A DNA stretch of 64,000 nt from contig CACYGW010000002.1 of assembly GCA_902774045.1 (NCBI GenBank), forward strand, positions 1 through 64,000, read 5' to 3'. Under the pieces are notes generated by a model, which was not told the origin of the DNA, did not search any database, and saw nothing but the letters and a program-made list of their open reading frames with translations. A program made the translations under genes and the position numbers. The DNA comes from an uncultured Bacteroidia bacterium. GTDB lineage: Bacteria; Bacteroidota; Bacteroidia; Bacteroidales; UBA932. Within the stretch, counting starts at the first letter, position 1, and every line of letters begins with the position of its first letter. Shown piece after piece: positions 42,204 through 51,557 of the stretch.

Positions 42204-43193
42204 TTAAGGAACAAGTACTGCGTTAAGCACCTCGGAAATGATGTTTTCCGTAGTAACGTTCTCTGCCTCGGCCTCGTAGGTAAGACCTATACGGTGCCTT
42301 AGAACTTCTGCAGAAACGGCTCTTACGTCCTCCGGGATAACGTAGCCTCTTCTCTTTATGAAGGCATAGGCCTTGGCGGCGAGAGAAAGCGATATGCTTG
42401 CACGGGGAGACGCACCGTACGAGATGAGGTCCTTGATCTGCGAGAGATTGTAGTCTCCCGGGGTACGGGTTGCGTAAACTATGTCAACGATGTATTTTTC
42501 TATCTTCTCGTCCATGTAGACGTCGCGTACGACGCTCTGGGCGCGGATGATGTCCTGGGGCTTCACTACCGGATTGGCGTGAGGGAATTCCCCGCTGTTG
42601 TTCATCCTTATAATCTGACGCTCCTCTTCTTTCTTGGGGTAGCCCACAATTACCTTAAGCATGAAACGGTCTACCTGGGCCTCGGGAAGAGGATAGGTTC
42701 CCTCCTGCTCTATAGGGTTCTGGGTGGCCATTACAAGGAAGGGCTTGGGAAGGGCGAAGGTCTGGTCGCCTATGGTTACCTGCTTTTCCTGCATTGCCTC
42801 AAGAAGGGCGCTCTGGACCTTTGCAGGGCTACGGTTAACCTCGTCTGCCAGAACGAAATTGGCAAAGATGGGGCCCTTGTGAACCTCGAAGTTTTCTTTC
42901 TTCTGGGAGTAAATCATTGTACCGGAAAGGTCTGCCGGCAAGAGGTCCGGGGTGAACTGGATTCTGCTGAACTTGGCATCCACGGCCTGGGCCAGAGTGT
43001 TTATTGCCAAAGTCTTTGCCAGACCGGGCACACCTTCAAGCAGAATGTGACCGCCGGACAGCAGGCCTATAAGAAGGTTTTCTACCAGGGATTTCTGGCC
43101 TACGATTACTTTTCCCATTTCTAACGACAGCATATCCACGAAGGAACTTTCTTGCTGAATACGCTCGTTCAATTCTTTGATGTTGACATCCAT
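42204..43193 (-). CDS. MoxR-type AAA+ ATPase
   Basis: The protein has 329 residues. Walker A GVPGLAKT (54-61), Walker B LADEVNRSPAKVQSALLEAM and sensor MATQNPIEQEGTYPLPEAQV are typical MoxR. These ATPases act as chaperones that insert metals or mature complexes with VWA partners. First gene of the leftward bat operon, and divergent from truA with only 33 bases between starts. Confidence 0.95.
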   Translation of the reverse strand: MDVNIKELNERIQQESSFVDMLSLEMGKVIVGQKSLVENLLIGLLSGGHILLEGVPGLAKTLAINTLAQAVDAKFSRIQFTPDLLPADLSGTMIYSQKKENFEVHKGPIFANFVLADEVNRSPAKVQSALLEAMQEKQVTIGDQTFALPKPFLVMATQNPIEQEGTYPLPEAQVDRFMLKVIVGYPKKEEERQIIRMNNSGEFPHANPVVKPQDIIRAQSVVRDVYMDEKIEKYIVDIVYATRTPGDYNLSQIKDLISYGASPRASISLSLAAKAYAFIKRRGYVIPEDVRAVSAEVLRHRIGLTYEAEAENVTTENIISEVLNAVLVP

Positions 43194-43209
43194 TTTATTT
43201 TGTTTTTTC

Positions 43210-43217
43210 TATCTTTG
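43210..43217 (+). promoter_or_regulatory. -7 box for truA
   Basis: TATCTTTG fits TAnnTTTG and lies only nine bases before the truA ATG, so the transcript would have almost no leader. The nearest upstream TTG (43183-43185) is 24 bp away, slightly long. Confidence 0.4.
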
Positions 43218-43226
43218 CAATCACTT

Positions 43227-44000
43227 ATGCGTTATTCTGTCACTCTATCCTACGATGGCTCTTCTTACAGCGGCTGGCAAATGCAGCCCAACGCTGTTTC
43301 TGTTCAGGAAGTTCTTCAAAAGGCCATCTCATTAGTCCTCAGGGAGGAAATCCCGGTAACCGGTGCTGGTAGAACCGATACCGGGGTGAACGCCATAGGT
43401 TATGTGGCTCACTTTATTACTTACGCCCCTCTTTGTGAAGAGGAACTTCGCTACAAATTAAATGCCATTTTACCCGCATCCATAAGGATTCACGAGGTAA
43501 AAAAAGTAAGTGAGGATTTCCACGCCAGGTTCGACGCCAGCCTCAGGCGCTATAACTATTTTATACACAGGACAAAAGACCCGTTTATAAAGCATTATTC
43601 CTATCTCTGCACCTATCCCCTGGATGTAGAGGCCATGAACAAGGCCTGTCAGTATCTCCTTGGCACGCATGACTTCTCCTGTTTTGAAAAGACCGGCGGG
43701 AACAGCAAGACCCCCATCTGCACAGTTTACCGGGCCGAGTGGCAGACCTATACCCCCGACCACGTTAGAATTATGGATTATCCCGGGGCCGATGGTGACT
43801 ATCTTGTATTTACAATATCTGCCAACCGCTTCCTGCGCAATATGGTCCGAGCCATCGTGGGAACCCTTCTGGACATTGGAAGGGGCCGTTATCCGGCAGG
43901 ACATATGGAGGAGGTGCTTGGAAGCGGCAGCCGTTCTTCTGCCGGAGAATCTGTTCCTGGCCACGCTCTTTTCCTTTCCAAAGTAGAATACCCAGGCTAA
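43227..44000 (+). CDS. truA: tRNA pseudouridine(38-40) synthase
   Basis: The protein is about 257 residues from ATG 43227 (MRYSVTLSYDGSSYSGWQMQ). An in-frame upstream extension would overlap moxR and is not family-like. Catalytic Asp51 is in GAGRTDTGVNA. Other TruA blocks are FHARFDASLRRYNYFIH, DFSCFEKTGG and ANRFLRNMVRAIVGTLLDIG. It modifies U38-40 in the anticodon arm. Confidence 0.95.
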   Translation: MRYSVTLSYDGSSYSGWQMQPNAVSVQEVLQKAISLVLREEIPVTGAGRTDTGVNAIGYVAHFITYAPLCEEELRYKLNAILPASIRIHEVKKVSEDFHARFDASLRRYNYFIHRTKDPFIKHYSYLCTYPLDVEAMNKACQYLLGTHDFSCFEKTGGNSKTPICTVYRAEWQTYTPDHVRIMDYPGADGDYLVFTISANRFLRNMVRAIVGTLLDIGRGRYPAGHMEEVLGSGSRSSAGESVPGHALFLSKVEYPG

Positions 44001-44026
44001 AAAACGTAAAATTCGGGGAATTTGAT

Positions 44027-44034
44027 TATCTTTG
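44027..44034 (+). promoter_or_regulatory. -7 box for the exbB operon
   Basis: TATCTTTG fits TAnnTTTG, 35 bases before the exbB ATG. No -33 TTG is visible at the usual distance. Confidence 0.4.
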
Positions 44035-44069
44035 CAAGTTATTATGTTTTTGACTAAAAATTTGCAAAA

Positions 44070-44753
44070 ATGATATCAATTCTTCTCACCCAGACTACCG
44101 CAGCAGACGTGGCGGTTAGCGAACAGAGCTACAATCTTTTCAGTATGGCCGCAAAAGGCGGTTTCCTTATGCTTGTTCTTCTGGCACTATCGATACTGGC
44201 CATCTACATATTCGGTCAGAAATGGTGGTTGATCCGCAATGCCGGCAAGATAGACAGCAACTTTATGAAGGACATCCGCGTGCTCATTCACGAGGGTAAG
44301 ATTAAATCGGCACTGAATCTTTGCGACAAATACGACTCCCCCGTAGCCAGAATGGTAAGGAAGGGCATAGAAAGAATCGGCCGTCCCATAAACGACATAC
44401 ATACCTCCGTAGAGAACGTGGGTAATGCAGAGGTGGCCCGCCTGGAGAAGGGGCTTCCCATACTTGCAACCATCTCCGGAGGCGCTCCCATGATTGGATT
44501 CCTTGGTACGGTTCTTGGAATGATCAAGGCCTTTTTCAATATGGCCCAGGCCAGCAACAACGTTGATATTTCCCTGCTCAGCAGCGGTATCTACACAGCT
44601 ATGGTAACTACGGTGGGCGGTCTTGTGCTGGGTATTCTGGCACACTTCGGATACAACTACCTTACTTCCAAGATATCAGACCTGGTATTCAAAATGGAAA
44701 GCGCTACCATAGATTTTATGGATGTACTTAACGAGCCCGTATCGGAGGACTAG
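44070..44753 (+). CDS. exbB: MotA/TolQ/ExbB proton channel protein
   Basis: The protein has 227 residues and three membrane helices (~29-50, ~130-155, ~170-195). ExbB-family signature: LPILATISGGAPMIGFLGTV, LGMIKAFFNM, and the glycine-rich TAMVTTVGGLVLGILAHFGY. It forms the proton-conducting motor with the ExbD-like protein encoded next and energises a TonB protein. The operon gives the three expected parts in order. Confidence 0.93.
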   Translation: MISILLTQTTAADVAVSEQSYNLFSMAAKGGFLMLVLLALSILAIYIFGQKWWLIRNAGKIDSNFMKDIRVLIHEGKIKSALNLCDKYDSPVARMVRKGIERIGRPINDIHTSVENVGNAEVARLEKGLPILATISGGAPMIGFLGTVLGMIKAFFNMAQASNNVDISLLSSGIYTAMVTTVGGLVLGILAHFGYNYLTSKISDLVFKMESATIDFMDVLNEPVSED

Positions 44754-44756
44754 ACA

Positions 44757-45170
44757 ATGGCACTCAAGCGTAACACAAAGGTCATCTCGCAAACCGGTAT
44801 GTCTTCAATGACAGACCTGGTTTTCCTGCTGTTGATCTTTTTCCTGCTTACGTCTACCCTGGTAAATCCCAACGCCCTTAAGCTTTTGCTCCCCAAGAGC
44901 ACGGGACAGATTTCTTCCAAGGCTACGGTAAGCGTGTCCATTATGGACCACCATAAGGACAACATGTACACCTACCATCTTAACGGCAATCCTACGGCAA
45001 CTCCCATTGCGCAGCTGGAGGACGAGCTGGTACTCCTGCTCCAGAGCGAGGAAGACCCTACTTTCTCTATCTACTCTGACGAGACCGTACCGGTGAGCGA
45101 GATTGTTAAGATGATGAACATTGCAAAGCGCAATCAGTATAAAGTAATTCTGGCAACTACGCCGGAATAA
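44757..45170 (+). CDS. exbD: ExbD/TolR biopolymer transport protein
   Basis: The protein has 137 residues with one N-terminal membrane helix containing the conserved Asp (SSMTDLVFLLLIFFLLTST). A periplasmic domain follows, with VSEIVKMMNIAKRNQYKVIL at the end. It is the partner of ExbB, three bases downstream of it. Confidence 0.93.
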   Translation: MALKRNTKVISQTGMSSMTDLVFLLLIFFLLTSTLVNPNALKLLLPKSTGQISSKATVSVSIMDHHKDNMYTYHLNGNPTATPIAQLEDELVLLLQSEEDPTFSIYSDETVPVSEIVKMMNIAKRNQYKVILATTPE

Positions 45171-45197
45171 AGGCATCGGACTCTTAGCGCCCTTATT

Positions 45198-45977
45198 ATG
45201 TACAGCGACAGGCAGGATAAGCGACAGGGTGTTGCAAGCGGAGTGATACTTGCAACGGGCGTGCACGCGCTTATGGCCGTGTTCCTGCTTACGTCGGGCC
45301 TTGATTATCTGGACCCGCCGCCACCCGAAGAGAGTTTTGTGATTGACTTCTCCCAGGAAGAGGAAGTAGTTAAGCCAAAGCCGCAGAAGGCCGCCACCTC
45401 TACCCCCAGGGTTAGCAACCCGGACCGCACAAGGGATCACGAACTGGTACAAGCCTCACAGGCACCAAATAAAGGCACCAGGCAGAACCAGGCCGCCGAA
45501 AGCACCGTTGGCCCGGACGGGGACGTAGAGATTAACGAGCCTCCAAGAGAGGAGCCTATAGATAACAGGAGCCTCTTTCCTACCGCCAGCAATTCCAACA
45601 AGGATACGCTGGCGCCGCAGACGGCCTCTAAGGTAGAGGACAAGCTTAAGCCGGGGCATCCGGAAGGCAATACGGTCTACGGCAAGGTAGAAGGAATTGC
45701 CAACGGAGTAAAGGGGCGTTCCATAGCAAACGGCAACCTGGCCAGACCCAACTACCCCGTGCAGGAAGAGGGAACGGTGGTTGTAAGAGTAAAAGTAAAC
45801 CAATACGGGAAGGTTACCGAGGCTGTGCCCGGAGCCCCCGGAACAACAACGATGAATACCCAACTGCATAATGCAGCCAGAAAGGCGGCAATGAAGACAG
45901 TATTTAACGCTTCTGCCGACGCTCCGGTTTCTCAGGAAGGTACCATCACATATATTTTTAAATTAAAAGCAAACTAA
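45198..45977 (+). CDS. TonB-like energy transducer
   Basis: The protein has 259 residues with one membrane helix (~13-33), a Pro/Glu-rich periplasmic spacer, and a C-terminal TonB-type domain (RPNYPVQEEGTVVVRVKVNQ, YGKVTEAVPGAPGT, GTITYIFKLKAN). It transmits proton-motive energy to outer-membrane transporters. It follows exbB-exbD, completing a TonB motor set. Confidence 0.87.
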   Translation: MYSDRQDKRQGVASGVILATGVHALMAVFLLTSGLDYLDPPPPEESFVIDFSQEEEVVKPKPQKAATSTPRVSNPDRTRDHELVQASQAPNKGTRQNQAAESTVGPDGDVEINEPPREEPIDNRSLFPTASNSNKDTLAPQTASKVEDKLKPGHPEGNTVYGKVEGIANGVKGRSIANGNLARPNYPVQEEGTVVVRVKVNQYGKVTEAVPGAPGTTTMNTQLHNAARKAAMKTVFNASADAPVSQEGTITYIFKLKAN

Positions 45978-45980
45978 AAA

Positions 45981-47246
45981 ATGCCCGTGAGGGCCTTTAA
46001 AATGGAAGATTTTAAGAAAAACAACACAGAAAGGGGCCGCAGAGCTTCCTTCGGAGAAAGAAAGAGTTATGGAAGCCACAGTAGTGGAGAGCGCCGCAGC
46101 TACGGCGAGCGCAAGCCTTACGGTGAGCGCAAGACTTATGGCGAACGCCGCACAGACGGCGAAGGCCGCAGCAACTATGGCGAGCGCAGAAGCTACGGTG
46201 AGCGCAAGCCTTACGGCGAGCGCCGCACAGACGGTGAAAACAGAAACTTCGGTGAGCGCCGCAGTTACGGAGACCGCAAGCCTTACGGCGAGCGCCGCAC
46301 AGATGGTGAAAACAGAAACTTCGGCGAGCGCCGCAGTTACGGAGACCGCAAGCCTTACGGCGAGCGCCGTGGTTACGGCGACCGCAGCCAGGGCGGCGGA
46401 AGACCCTACGGCCGTAAGCCCTTTGCCAAGAAGAAAGCGCAGCTTAGCGGCATAGACCGAATGGTAAACCGCAAACCTTTGATTTCCAACATAACAGAAA
46501 AAGTAGAGGCTGTGCCCTCTGTTATTAAGGAAGAGATGCGCCTTAATAAATTTATTGCCAACTCCGGCGTTTGCTCCCGCAGGGAGGCCGACGTTATGAT
46601 TCAGGCAGGCGTAGTTTCCGTTAACGGAGAGGTTGTAACCGAGCTTGGCACAAAAGTTAACGTTTACAAGGACGAGATTAGGTTCAACGGAGAACTTCTT
46701 CGCGGAGAAGAAAAGGTCTACATAGTAATGAATAAGCCCAAGGGATTTGTTACCACTACAAGCGACGCTCACGCAGAGAAGACCGTAATGGACCTTCTTA
46801 AGAACTGCCCCAACAGGGTATTCCCCGTTGGCCGCCTGGACAAGAACACCACAGGCGTGCTTATGTTCACCAATGACGGAGAAATTGCAGAAAGGCTTAC
46901 CCACCCTTCGTACGACAAGAAGAAAATCTATCAGGTAACCCTTGACAGAAATCTGGAAGAAGAAGATTTCAAGAAGATCCTTGAAGGAGTATCACTTACG
47001 GACGGCCTGGTACAGGCAGACGAGCTGGAATACGTAGACGCAGAGAACCACAGAAAACTTGGCATAGAGATTCATTCCGGCAAGAACCGCATCGTGCGCA
47101 GGATATTCGAAAGCCTGGGCTACGACGTAAAGGGACTTGACAGAGTTTACTTCGCCGGCCTTACCAAGAAGGGCCTCAAGCGCGGAGAATGGAGGTTCCT
47201 CACAGAGAACGAGTCCAACATACTTAAAATGGGAGCATACATATAG
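45981..47246 (+). CDS. rluB: RluB-family 23S rRNA pseudouridine synthase with repetitive basic N-terminus
   Basis: The protein has 421 residues. A basic, Gly/Tyr/Arg/Glu-rich repetitive tail (~20-150, SYGERK/SYGDRKPYGERR units) precedes an S4 RNA-binding domain (~187-235, RLNKFIANSGVCSRREADVM) and the synthase domain with catalytic Asp287 in GRLDKNTTGVLMF. The family isomerises U2605-type sites in 23S rRNA. Such tails occur in Bacteroidetes homologues and may aid RNA binding. A second ATG at 46002 (MEDFKKNN) is a fair alternative start. Four bases from the TonB gene. Confidence 0.9.
   Translation: MPVRAFKMEDFKKNNTERGRRASFGERKSYGSHSSGERRSYGERKPYGERKTYGERRTDGEGRSNYGERRSYGERKPYGERRTDGENRNFGERRSYGDRKPYGERRTDGENRNFGERRSYGDRKPYGERRGYGDRSQGGGRPYGRKPFAKKKAQLSGIDRMVNRKPLISNITEKVEAVPSVIKEEMRLNKFIANSGVCSRREADVMIQAGVVSVNGEVVTELGTKVNVYKDEIRFNGELLRGEEKVYIVMNKPKGFVTTTSDAHAEKTVMDLLKNCPNRVFPVGRLDKNTTGVLMFTNDGEIAERLTHPSYDKKKIYQVTLDRNLEEEDFKKILEGVSLTDGLVQADELEYVDAENHRKLGIEIHSGKNRIVRRIFESLGYDVKGLDRVYFAGLTKKGLKRGEWRFLTENESNILKMGAYI
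46191..46373 (+). repeat. 72-bp tandem coding repeat in rluB
   Basis: A 24-codon unit (SYG[E/D]RKPYGERR then TDGENRNFGERR) is repeated from residue 71, with two full units and a third partial. Shorter SYGERK-type units precede it. Confidence 0.85.
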
Positions 47247-47252
47247 ACCAAG

Positions 47253-48143
47253 ATGGACAACAAGCAGCACAAAGCCGGATTCGTAAACATAATAGGCAAT
47301 CCGAACGTAGGAAAATCTACGCTTATGAATGCTCTGGTGGGCGAAAAACTGTCTATCGTGACAGCGAAGGCCCAGACCACCCGCCACCGCATCATGGGTA
47401 TAGTGAACACCGAGGACTGCCAAATCGTTTATTCCGATACTCCGGGTATTTTGCGGCCAAAGTACCGGCTTCAGCAGAATATGATGAATTTTGTCGATAC
47501 TGCCATTGGCGATGCAGACCTTATCCTCTACGTTACCGACGTAGTAGAAAAGGCCGACAAGAATGCAGAATACATAGCCAAGCTGCAACGTCTGGAGTGC
47601 CCGGTAATACTGGTAATTAACAAGATAGACATCAGCGACCAGGAGACAGTATCCGGCCTTATGCAGTGGTGGAAAGAGCAGTTGCCCAAGGCAATCATCT
47701 TCCCCGTGTCGGCAAAGGAGAAGTTCAACCTGGAAAACGTCTATGACAGTATCGTGGAGCATCTTCCGGTTAGTCCGCCCTGGTACGACAAAGACACCTT
47801 CACGGACAGGAACCTGCGGTTTTTTGCCTCTGAAATTATAAGGGAGAAACTTCTCCTGCTCTACGACAAAGAGATTCCTTACAGCTGCGAGGTTGTAGTG
47901 GAGCAGTTCCTGGAAGGTGCAGAGCGCTACGACATAAGCGCAGTAATATATGTAATGAGAGACTCCCAGAAGGGCATTCTCATAGGAAAGAAGGGGGAGG
48001 CAATGAAGAGGCTGGGCACGGCGGCCCGTCTGGATATGGAAGACTTCTTCCAGAAAAAGGTATTTTTGAGTTTGTTTGTCAAGGTCGATACCGACTGGAG
48101 GACAAGCCGCAAAGAATTAAGAAGATTCGGATACGAAGATTAA
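47253..48143 (+). CDS. era: Era GTPase
   Basis: The protein has 296 residues. The GTPase domain has G1 GNPNVGKST (15-23), the switch AQTTRHRIMGI, G3 DTPG, G4 NKID and G5 SAKEK. The C-terminal KH domain includes IVYVMRDSQKG-type IGKKGEAMKRLG. It assists 30S assembly by binding the 16S 3' end. Six bases separate it from rluB. Confidence 0.97.
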   Translation: MDNKQHKAGFVNIIGNPNVGKSTLMNALVGEKLSIVTAKAQTTRHRIMGIVNTEDCQIVYSDTPGILRPKYRLQQNMMNFVDTAIGDADLILYVTDVVEKADKNAEYIAKLQRLECPVILVINKIDISDQETVSGLMQWWKEQLPKAIIFPVSAKEKFNLENVYDSIVEHLPVSPPWYDKDTFTDRNLRFFASEIIREKLLLLYDKEIPYSCEVVVEQFLEGAERYDISAVIYVMRDSQKGILIGKKGEAMKRLGTAARLDMEDFFQKKVFLSLFVKVDTDWRTSRKELRRFGYED

Positions 48144-48152
48144 GGAGGATTT

Positions 48153-50942
48153 ATGAGCGAAGAATGGGACGACATTAAAGAGACCGGAGCGCAGGACGAT
48201 TTTGATTCCGACGAGCTGCTGGACGATTCGGCGGCGCCCACGGGGCGGTTCAACCGCCTGCTTGGGGACGACAGTGCAAAGTTCAAGCTGTCCGGAATGT
48301 TCAAGGACTGGTTCCTGGACTACTCTTCCTATGTAATTCTTGCCAGGGCCGTTCCGCACATCGTGGACGGACTTAAGCCGGTTCAGCGCCGCGTACTTCA
48401 CGCAATGTTTATGATGGATGACGGCCGTTATACCAAGGTGGCCAACATCGTGGGACAGGCAATGCAGTATCATCCTCACGGAGACTCTTCCATACTTGGA
48501 GCCTTGGTCCAGCTGGGACAAAAGGGTTTCACCGTGGATTGCCAGGGAAACTGGGGTAACATTTTGACAGGCGACAGCAATGCCGCTCCCCGTTACATAG
48601 AGGCCCGCCTTAGCGCTTTTGCAAAGGAAGTTGTCTTTGACAGGAAAATTACCAAGTGGATGACTTCCTACGACGGAAGAAACCAGGAGCCTACAGAGCT
48701 TCCCGTAAGATTCCCCCTGCTTCTGGCCCAAGGCACGGAAGGCATCGCCGTGGGTATGCAGTCAAAGATACTTCCCCACAACTTTAACGAGCTCATAGAC
48801 GCCTCCATCGCCATACTAAAAGGCGAGCCCTACGAGATTTATCCTGACTTCCCCACCGGCGGCTTTGCAGAGTGTTCCAAATATATGCAGGGCAGGCGCG
48901 GCGGAATGGTAAGGGTGCGCGCAAGAATAGAGAAGATAGATAAGAACACCATCGCCATAACCGAAATACCCTTTGGCAAGACCACTCAGGTTGTAATAGA
49001 CACCATACTCAAGGCAAAGGACAAGGGTAAGATAAAAATCAAGAAGATAGACGATATGACAACGGACAAGGTGGAAATCATAATCCATCTGCCCAATGAC
49101 GTATCGCCGGACAAGACGATAGACGCCCTCTATGCCTTTACCGATTGTGAAACGAAGATTGCTCCCAACGCCTGCGTAATCGTAGACAACAAGCCACAGT
49201 TCCTGAGCGTGAACGACGTGCTGGAATACAGTACCAATCACACCAAGGACCTGCTTGGAAGACAGCTCCAGATTAAGCTGGACGAACTGCAGAACGACTG
49301 GCATTACAACTCGCTGGAGAAGATTTTCTTCGAGAACCGCATCTACAAAGTGCTGGAGCAGGACCAGAAGACCTGGGAGATTCAGCTTAAGGAGGTATTC
49401 GATGCAATGAAGCAGTACCAGAACCTTCTTAAGAGAGAGATAGTGATGGACGACATCCTTAAGCTGGTAGAAAAGCCTGTGCGCAAGATTTCCAAGTTTG
49501 ACGTAAAGGCTGTAGAAGAGAAGATTAAGGGTATAGAGGAGCAGATTGCCGATGTTTCCGACAAACTTGCAAACCTTACCCGCTTTACCATAGACTGGTT
49601 CAAGTCCCTGAAGAAAAAATACGGAGACCTGTTCCCCCGCAGGACAGAAATCACCAACTTCGAGACAATTGCCGCAACCAAGGTTGTAAATAACAATATG
49701 AAACTCTATGCCAATATGGCAGAGGGCTTCGTAGGCTATGGATTAAAGAAGGACGATGGCGGCGAGTATATCTGCGACTGCTCTGACCTTTCAGAAATCA
49801 TCACCATCTGCAAAGACGGAACCTATCAGGTTACCAAGATATCAGACAAGACCTTCATTGCCAAGGATTTACTCTATGTGGGAGTATTCAACAGGGGTGA
49901 CGACAGAACCATCTACAATGTAATCTACCGGGACGGAAAGTCTTCTGTATATTACGCCAAGAGATTCAACATCATTTCCATTACAAGGGACAAGGGCTAC
50001 GACATTACCCAGGGCACACCGGGCTCGCAGGTACTTTGGCTCACTGCAAACCACAACGGAGAAGCAGAGAGCGTAAGGGTTATCTTCAGACCAAAGCCCA
50101 AACTTAAGAAGAGTTCCATAGAGTACGATTTCTCCACCCTGGCCATAAAGGGGCGCAGCAGCAGGGGTAACCTGGTTACCAAGAACGCCATTCAGAGAAT
50201 CTACCTTAAGAATAAGGGAGTATCTACCATAAGCGGCAAGAACATTTGGTACGATACTGATGTTCAGCGCCTTAACGAGGACGAGCGCGGTATACTTCTG
50301 GGGCAGTTCGAGGGCGAGGACAAGATTCTGGCCGTATTCCGCAACGGAACCTTCTATACCACATCGTTCGACCTTAGCAACCGCTATCAGGGAGATATAC
50401 TTACCATTGAGAAGTACGACCCCGAAAAGACCTTCACCGCCCTATACTGGGATGGAGAGGCCAAGGCCTATTACGTCAAGCGGTTCAGCTTCCCCGTAAG
50501 CGACAATAATCCGCTTAGCTTTATTTCCGAGGGCAAGGGCAGTTTCTTTGTGGCCCTTAGCTCTGACGAGCGTCCCGTAATAAACCTCACCTTTGGAGGC
50601 AAGTCTTCCAAGAGACAGCCGGAAGATATCGACGCAGAAGAGTTTATAGGCAAGAAGGGTTACTCTGCAAAGGGTAAGAAGTGTACCTCTTACGAGGTGG
50701 CCACAATTGCCTTTGGAGAGCCGCTGGAGCCCCGCTCTCTGCCGGAGGAGGATGTTCCGGGAAACGAGGCGGACCAGCCCGATGAACCTATCGACATTAC
50801 AGATATTCCGGAAGAGGTAGAGACCACCGTAGAGGAAGAAAAACCTGCCAAAAAAGGCAAGGAGTTCTCTGCCGGAGAAGTTATAGATCTTAGCCTTGAC
50901 GATATCAACTTTGGGGATGAACCCAATCTCTTTAATATGTAA
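48153..50942 (+). CDS. parC: Type II topoisomerase subunit A (ParC/GyrA-like)
   Basis: The protein has 929 residues. The breakage-reunion domain has GLKPVQRRVLHAMFMMDDGR, QYHPHGDSS and the catalytic Tyr148 in AAPRYIEARL. A C-terminal beta-propeller (~520-820) is followed by an acidic tail (~830-929). It has a somewhat long N-terminal acidic extension. The shape fits the topoisomerase IV A-like subunits of Bacteroidetes better than gyrase A, because no canonical GyrA-box was recognised. No ParE/GyrB gene is adjacent, so partner assignment is open. Confidence 0.88.
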   Translation: MSEEWDDIKETGAQDDFDSDELLDDSAAPTGRFNRLLGDDSAKFKLSGMFKDWFLDYSSYVILARAVPHIVDGLKPVQRRVLHAMFMMDDGRYTKVANIVGQAMQYHPHGDSSILGALVQLGQKGFTVDCQGNWGNILTGDSNAAPRYIEARLSAFAKEVVFDRKITKWMTSYDGRNQEPTELPVRFPLLLAQGTEGIAVGMQSKILPHNFNELIDASIAILKGEPYEIYPDFPTGGFAECSKYMQGRRGGMVRVRARIEKIDKNTIAITEIPFGKTTQVVIDTILKAKDKGKIKIKKIDDMTTDKVEIIIHLPNDVSPDKTIDALYAFTDCETKIAPNACVIVDNKPQFLSVNDVLEYSTNHTKDLLGRQLQIKLDELQNDWHYNSLEKIFFENRIYKVLEQDQKTWEIQLKEVFDAMKQYQNLLKREIVMDDILKLVEKPVRKISKFDVKAVEEKIKGIEEQIADVSDKLANLTRFTIDWFKSLKKKYGDLFPRRTEITNFETIAATKVVNNNMKLYANMAEGFVGYGLKKDDGGEYICDCSDLSEIITICKDGTYQVTKISDKTFIAKDLLYVGVFNRGDDRTIYNVIYRDGKSSVYYAKRFNIISITRDKGYDITQGTPGSQVLWLTANHNGEAESVRVIFRPKPKLKKSSIEYDFSTLAIKGRSSRGNLVTKNAIQRIYLKNKGVSTISGKNIWYDTDVQRLNEDERGILLGQFEGEDKILAVFRNGTFYTTSFDLSNRYQGDILTIEKYDPEKTFTALYWDGEAKAYYVKRFSFPVSDNNPLSFISEGKGSFFVALSSDERPVINLTFGGKSSKRQPEDIDAEEFIGKKGYSAKGKKCTSYEVATIAFGEPLEPRSLPEEDVPGNEADQPDEPIDITDIPEEVETTVEEEKPAKKGKEFSAGEVIDLSLDDINFGDEPNLFNM

Positions 50943-50945
50943 AAG

Positions 50946-51557
50946 GTGACGGAGATAAGGCCCATAATTTCCCTTACCGGAATGCCGGGATGCGGGAAAA
51001 GCCTTGTAGGAGAGGAGCTGTCCAGGCTCCTTTCCTGCTCTTGGGCAGACCTCGACAGGGCCGTAGAGGCTGCCGCCGGAAAGACAATCCCGCAAATCTT
51101 CCGGGATGGCGGCGAGCCCGCCTTCCGCGCCCTTGAGGCCACGGTGCTGGAGTCCGTAATTTCGACCGACCTCAAGTCTGTCATTTCGACCGACCTCAAG
51201 TCTGTCATTTCGACCGAGCGAAGCGAGTGGAGAAATCTCCCCAGTTCCCTAATCCTCTCCTTAGGAGGAGGAACCATCCTTAGCCCCGGAAACCAGGCCT
51301 TAATCCTGGAACACACCACCTGCATCTACCTTTGCGCCACCCCTGCCGAGCTTCTGGACAACATAAAGGCCCAGAGCAGCGTACAGCGCCCCCTGCTTGG
51401 CGCCCCCACGGAGGAATCCCTGGCCGCCCTGCTGCAGCAGCGCGCACCTGCCTACAGCAAAGCCCACCTGAGCGTAGAAACGGCCTGGCGCACCCCCTTG
51501 GAAATTGCTAAGGAAATAGTGGCTAAATTACGTCTTCCCGCTCCCGGATGTCTTTAA
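50946..51557 (+). CDS. aroK: Shikimate kinase with an in-frame repeat insertion
   Basis: The protein has 203 residues from GTG 50946, three bases after the topoisomerase stop. P-loop GMPGCGKS (12-19), the shikimate-binding DLDRAVEAAAG and FRDGGEPAFRALE, and GGGT after it mark shikimate kinase. Residues ~71-98 (VISTDLKS twice, then VISTERSEWRNL) have no counterpart in the family and come from a palindromic repeat. Without them the length is about 175, normal for AroK. The insert falls between a helix and the strand leading to GGGT, a loop position likely tolerated. The 3' end overlaps recJ by 35 bases. Confidence 0.9.
   Translation: MTEIRPIISLTGMPGCGKSLVGEELSRLLSCSWADLDRAVEAAAGKTIPQIFRDGGEPAFRALEATVLESVISTDLKSVISTDLKSVISTERSEWRNLPSSLILSLGGGTILSPGNQALILEHTTCIYLCATPAELLDNIKAQSSVQRPLLGAPTEESLAALLQQRAPAYSKAHLSVETAWRTPLEIAKEIVAKLRLPAPGCL
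51156..51238 (+). repeat. In-frame palindromic-type repeat inside aroK
   Basis: Two 24-bp units (GTNATTTCGACCGACCTCAAGTCT pattern, 51156-51179 and 51180-51203) are followed by GTCATTTCGACCGAGCGAAG and CGAGTGGAGAAATCT (51204-51238). The last part is nearly the same as the end of the repeat in the trmH gene at 55121-55328 and is translated in the same frame (VIS-ERSE-RNL). Confidence 0.9.

Noticed and set aside
45963-46904. Long antisense frame opposite rluB with A/V/T repeats
   Set aside because: It mirrors the tandem repeats of the rluB tail and has no signal or domain of its own.
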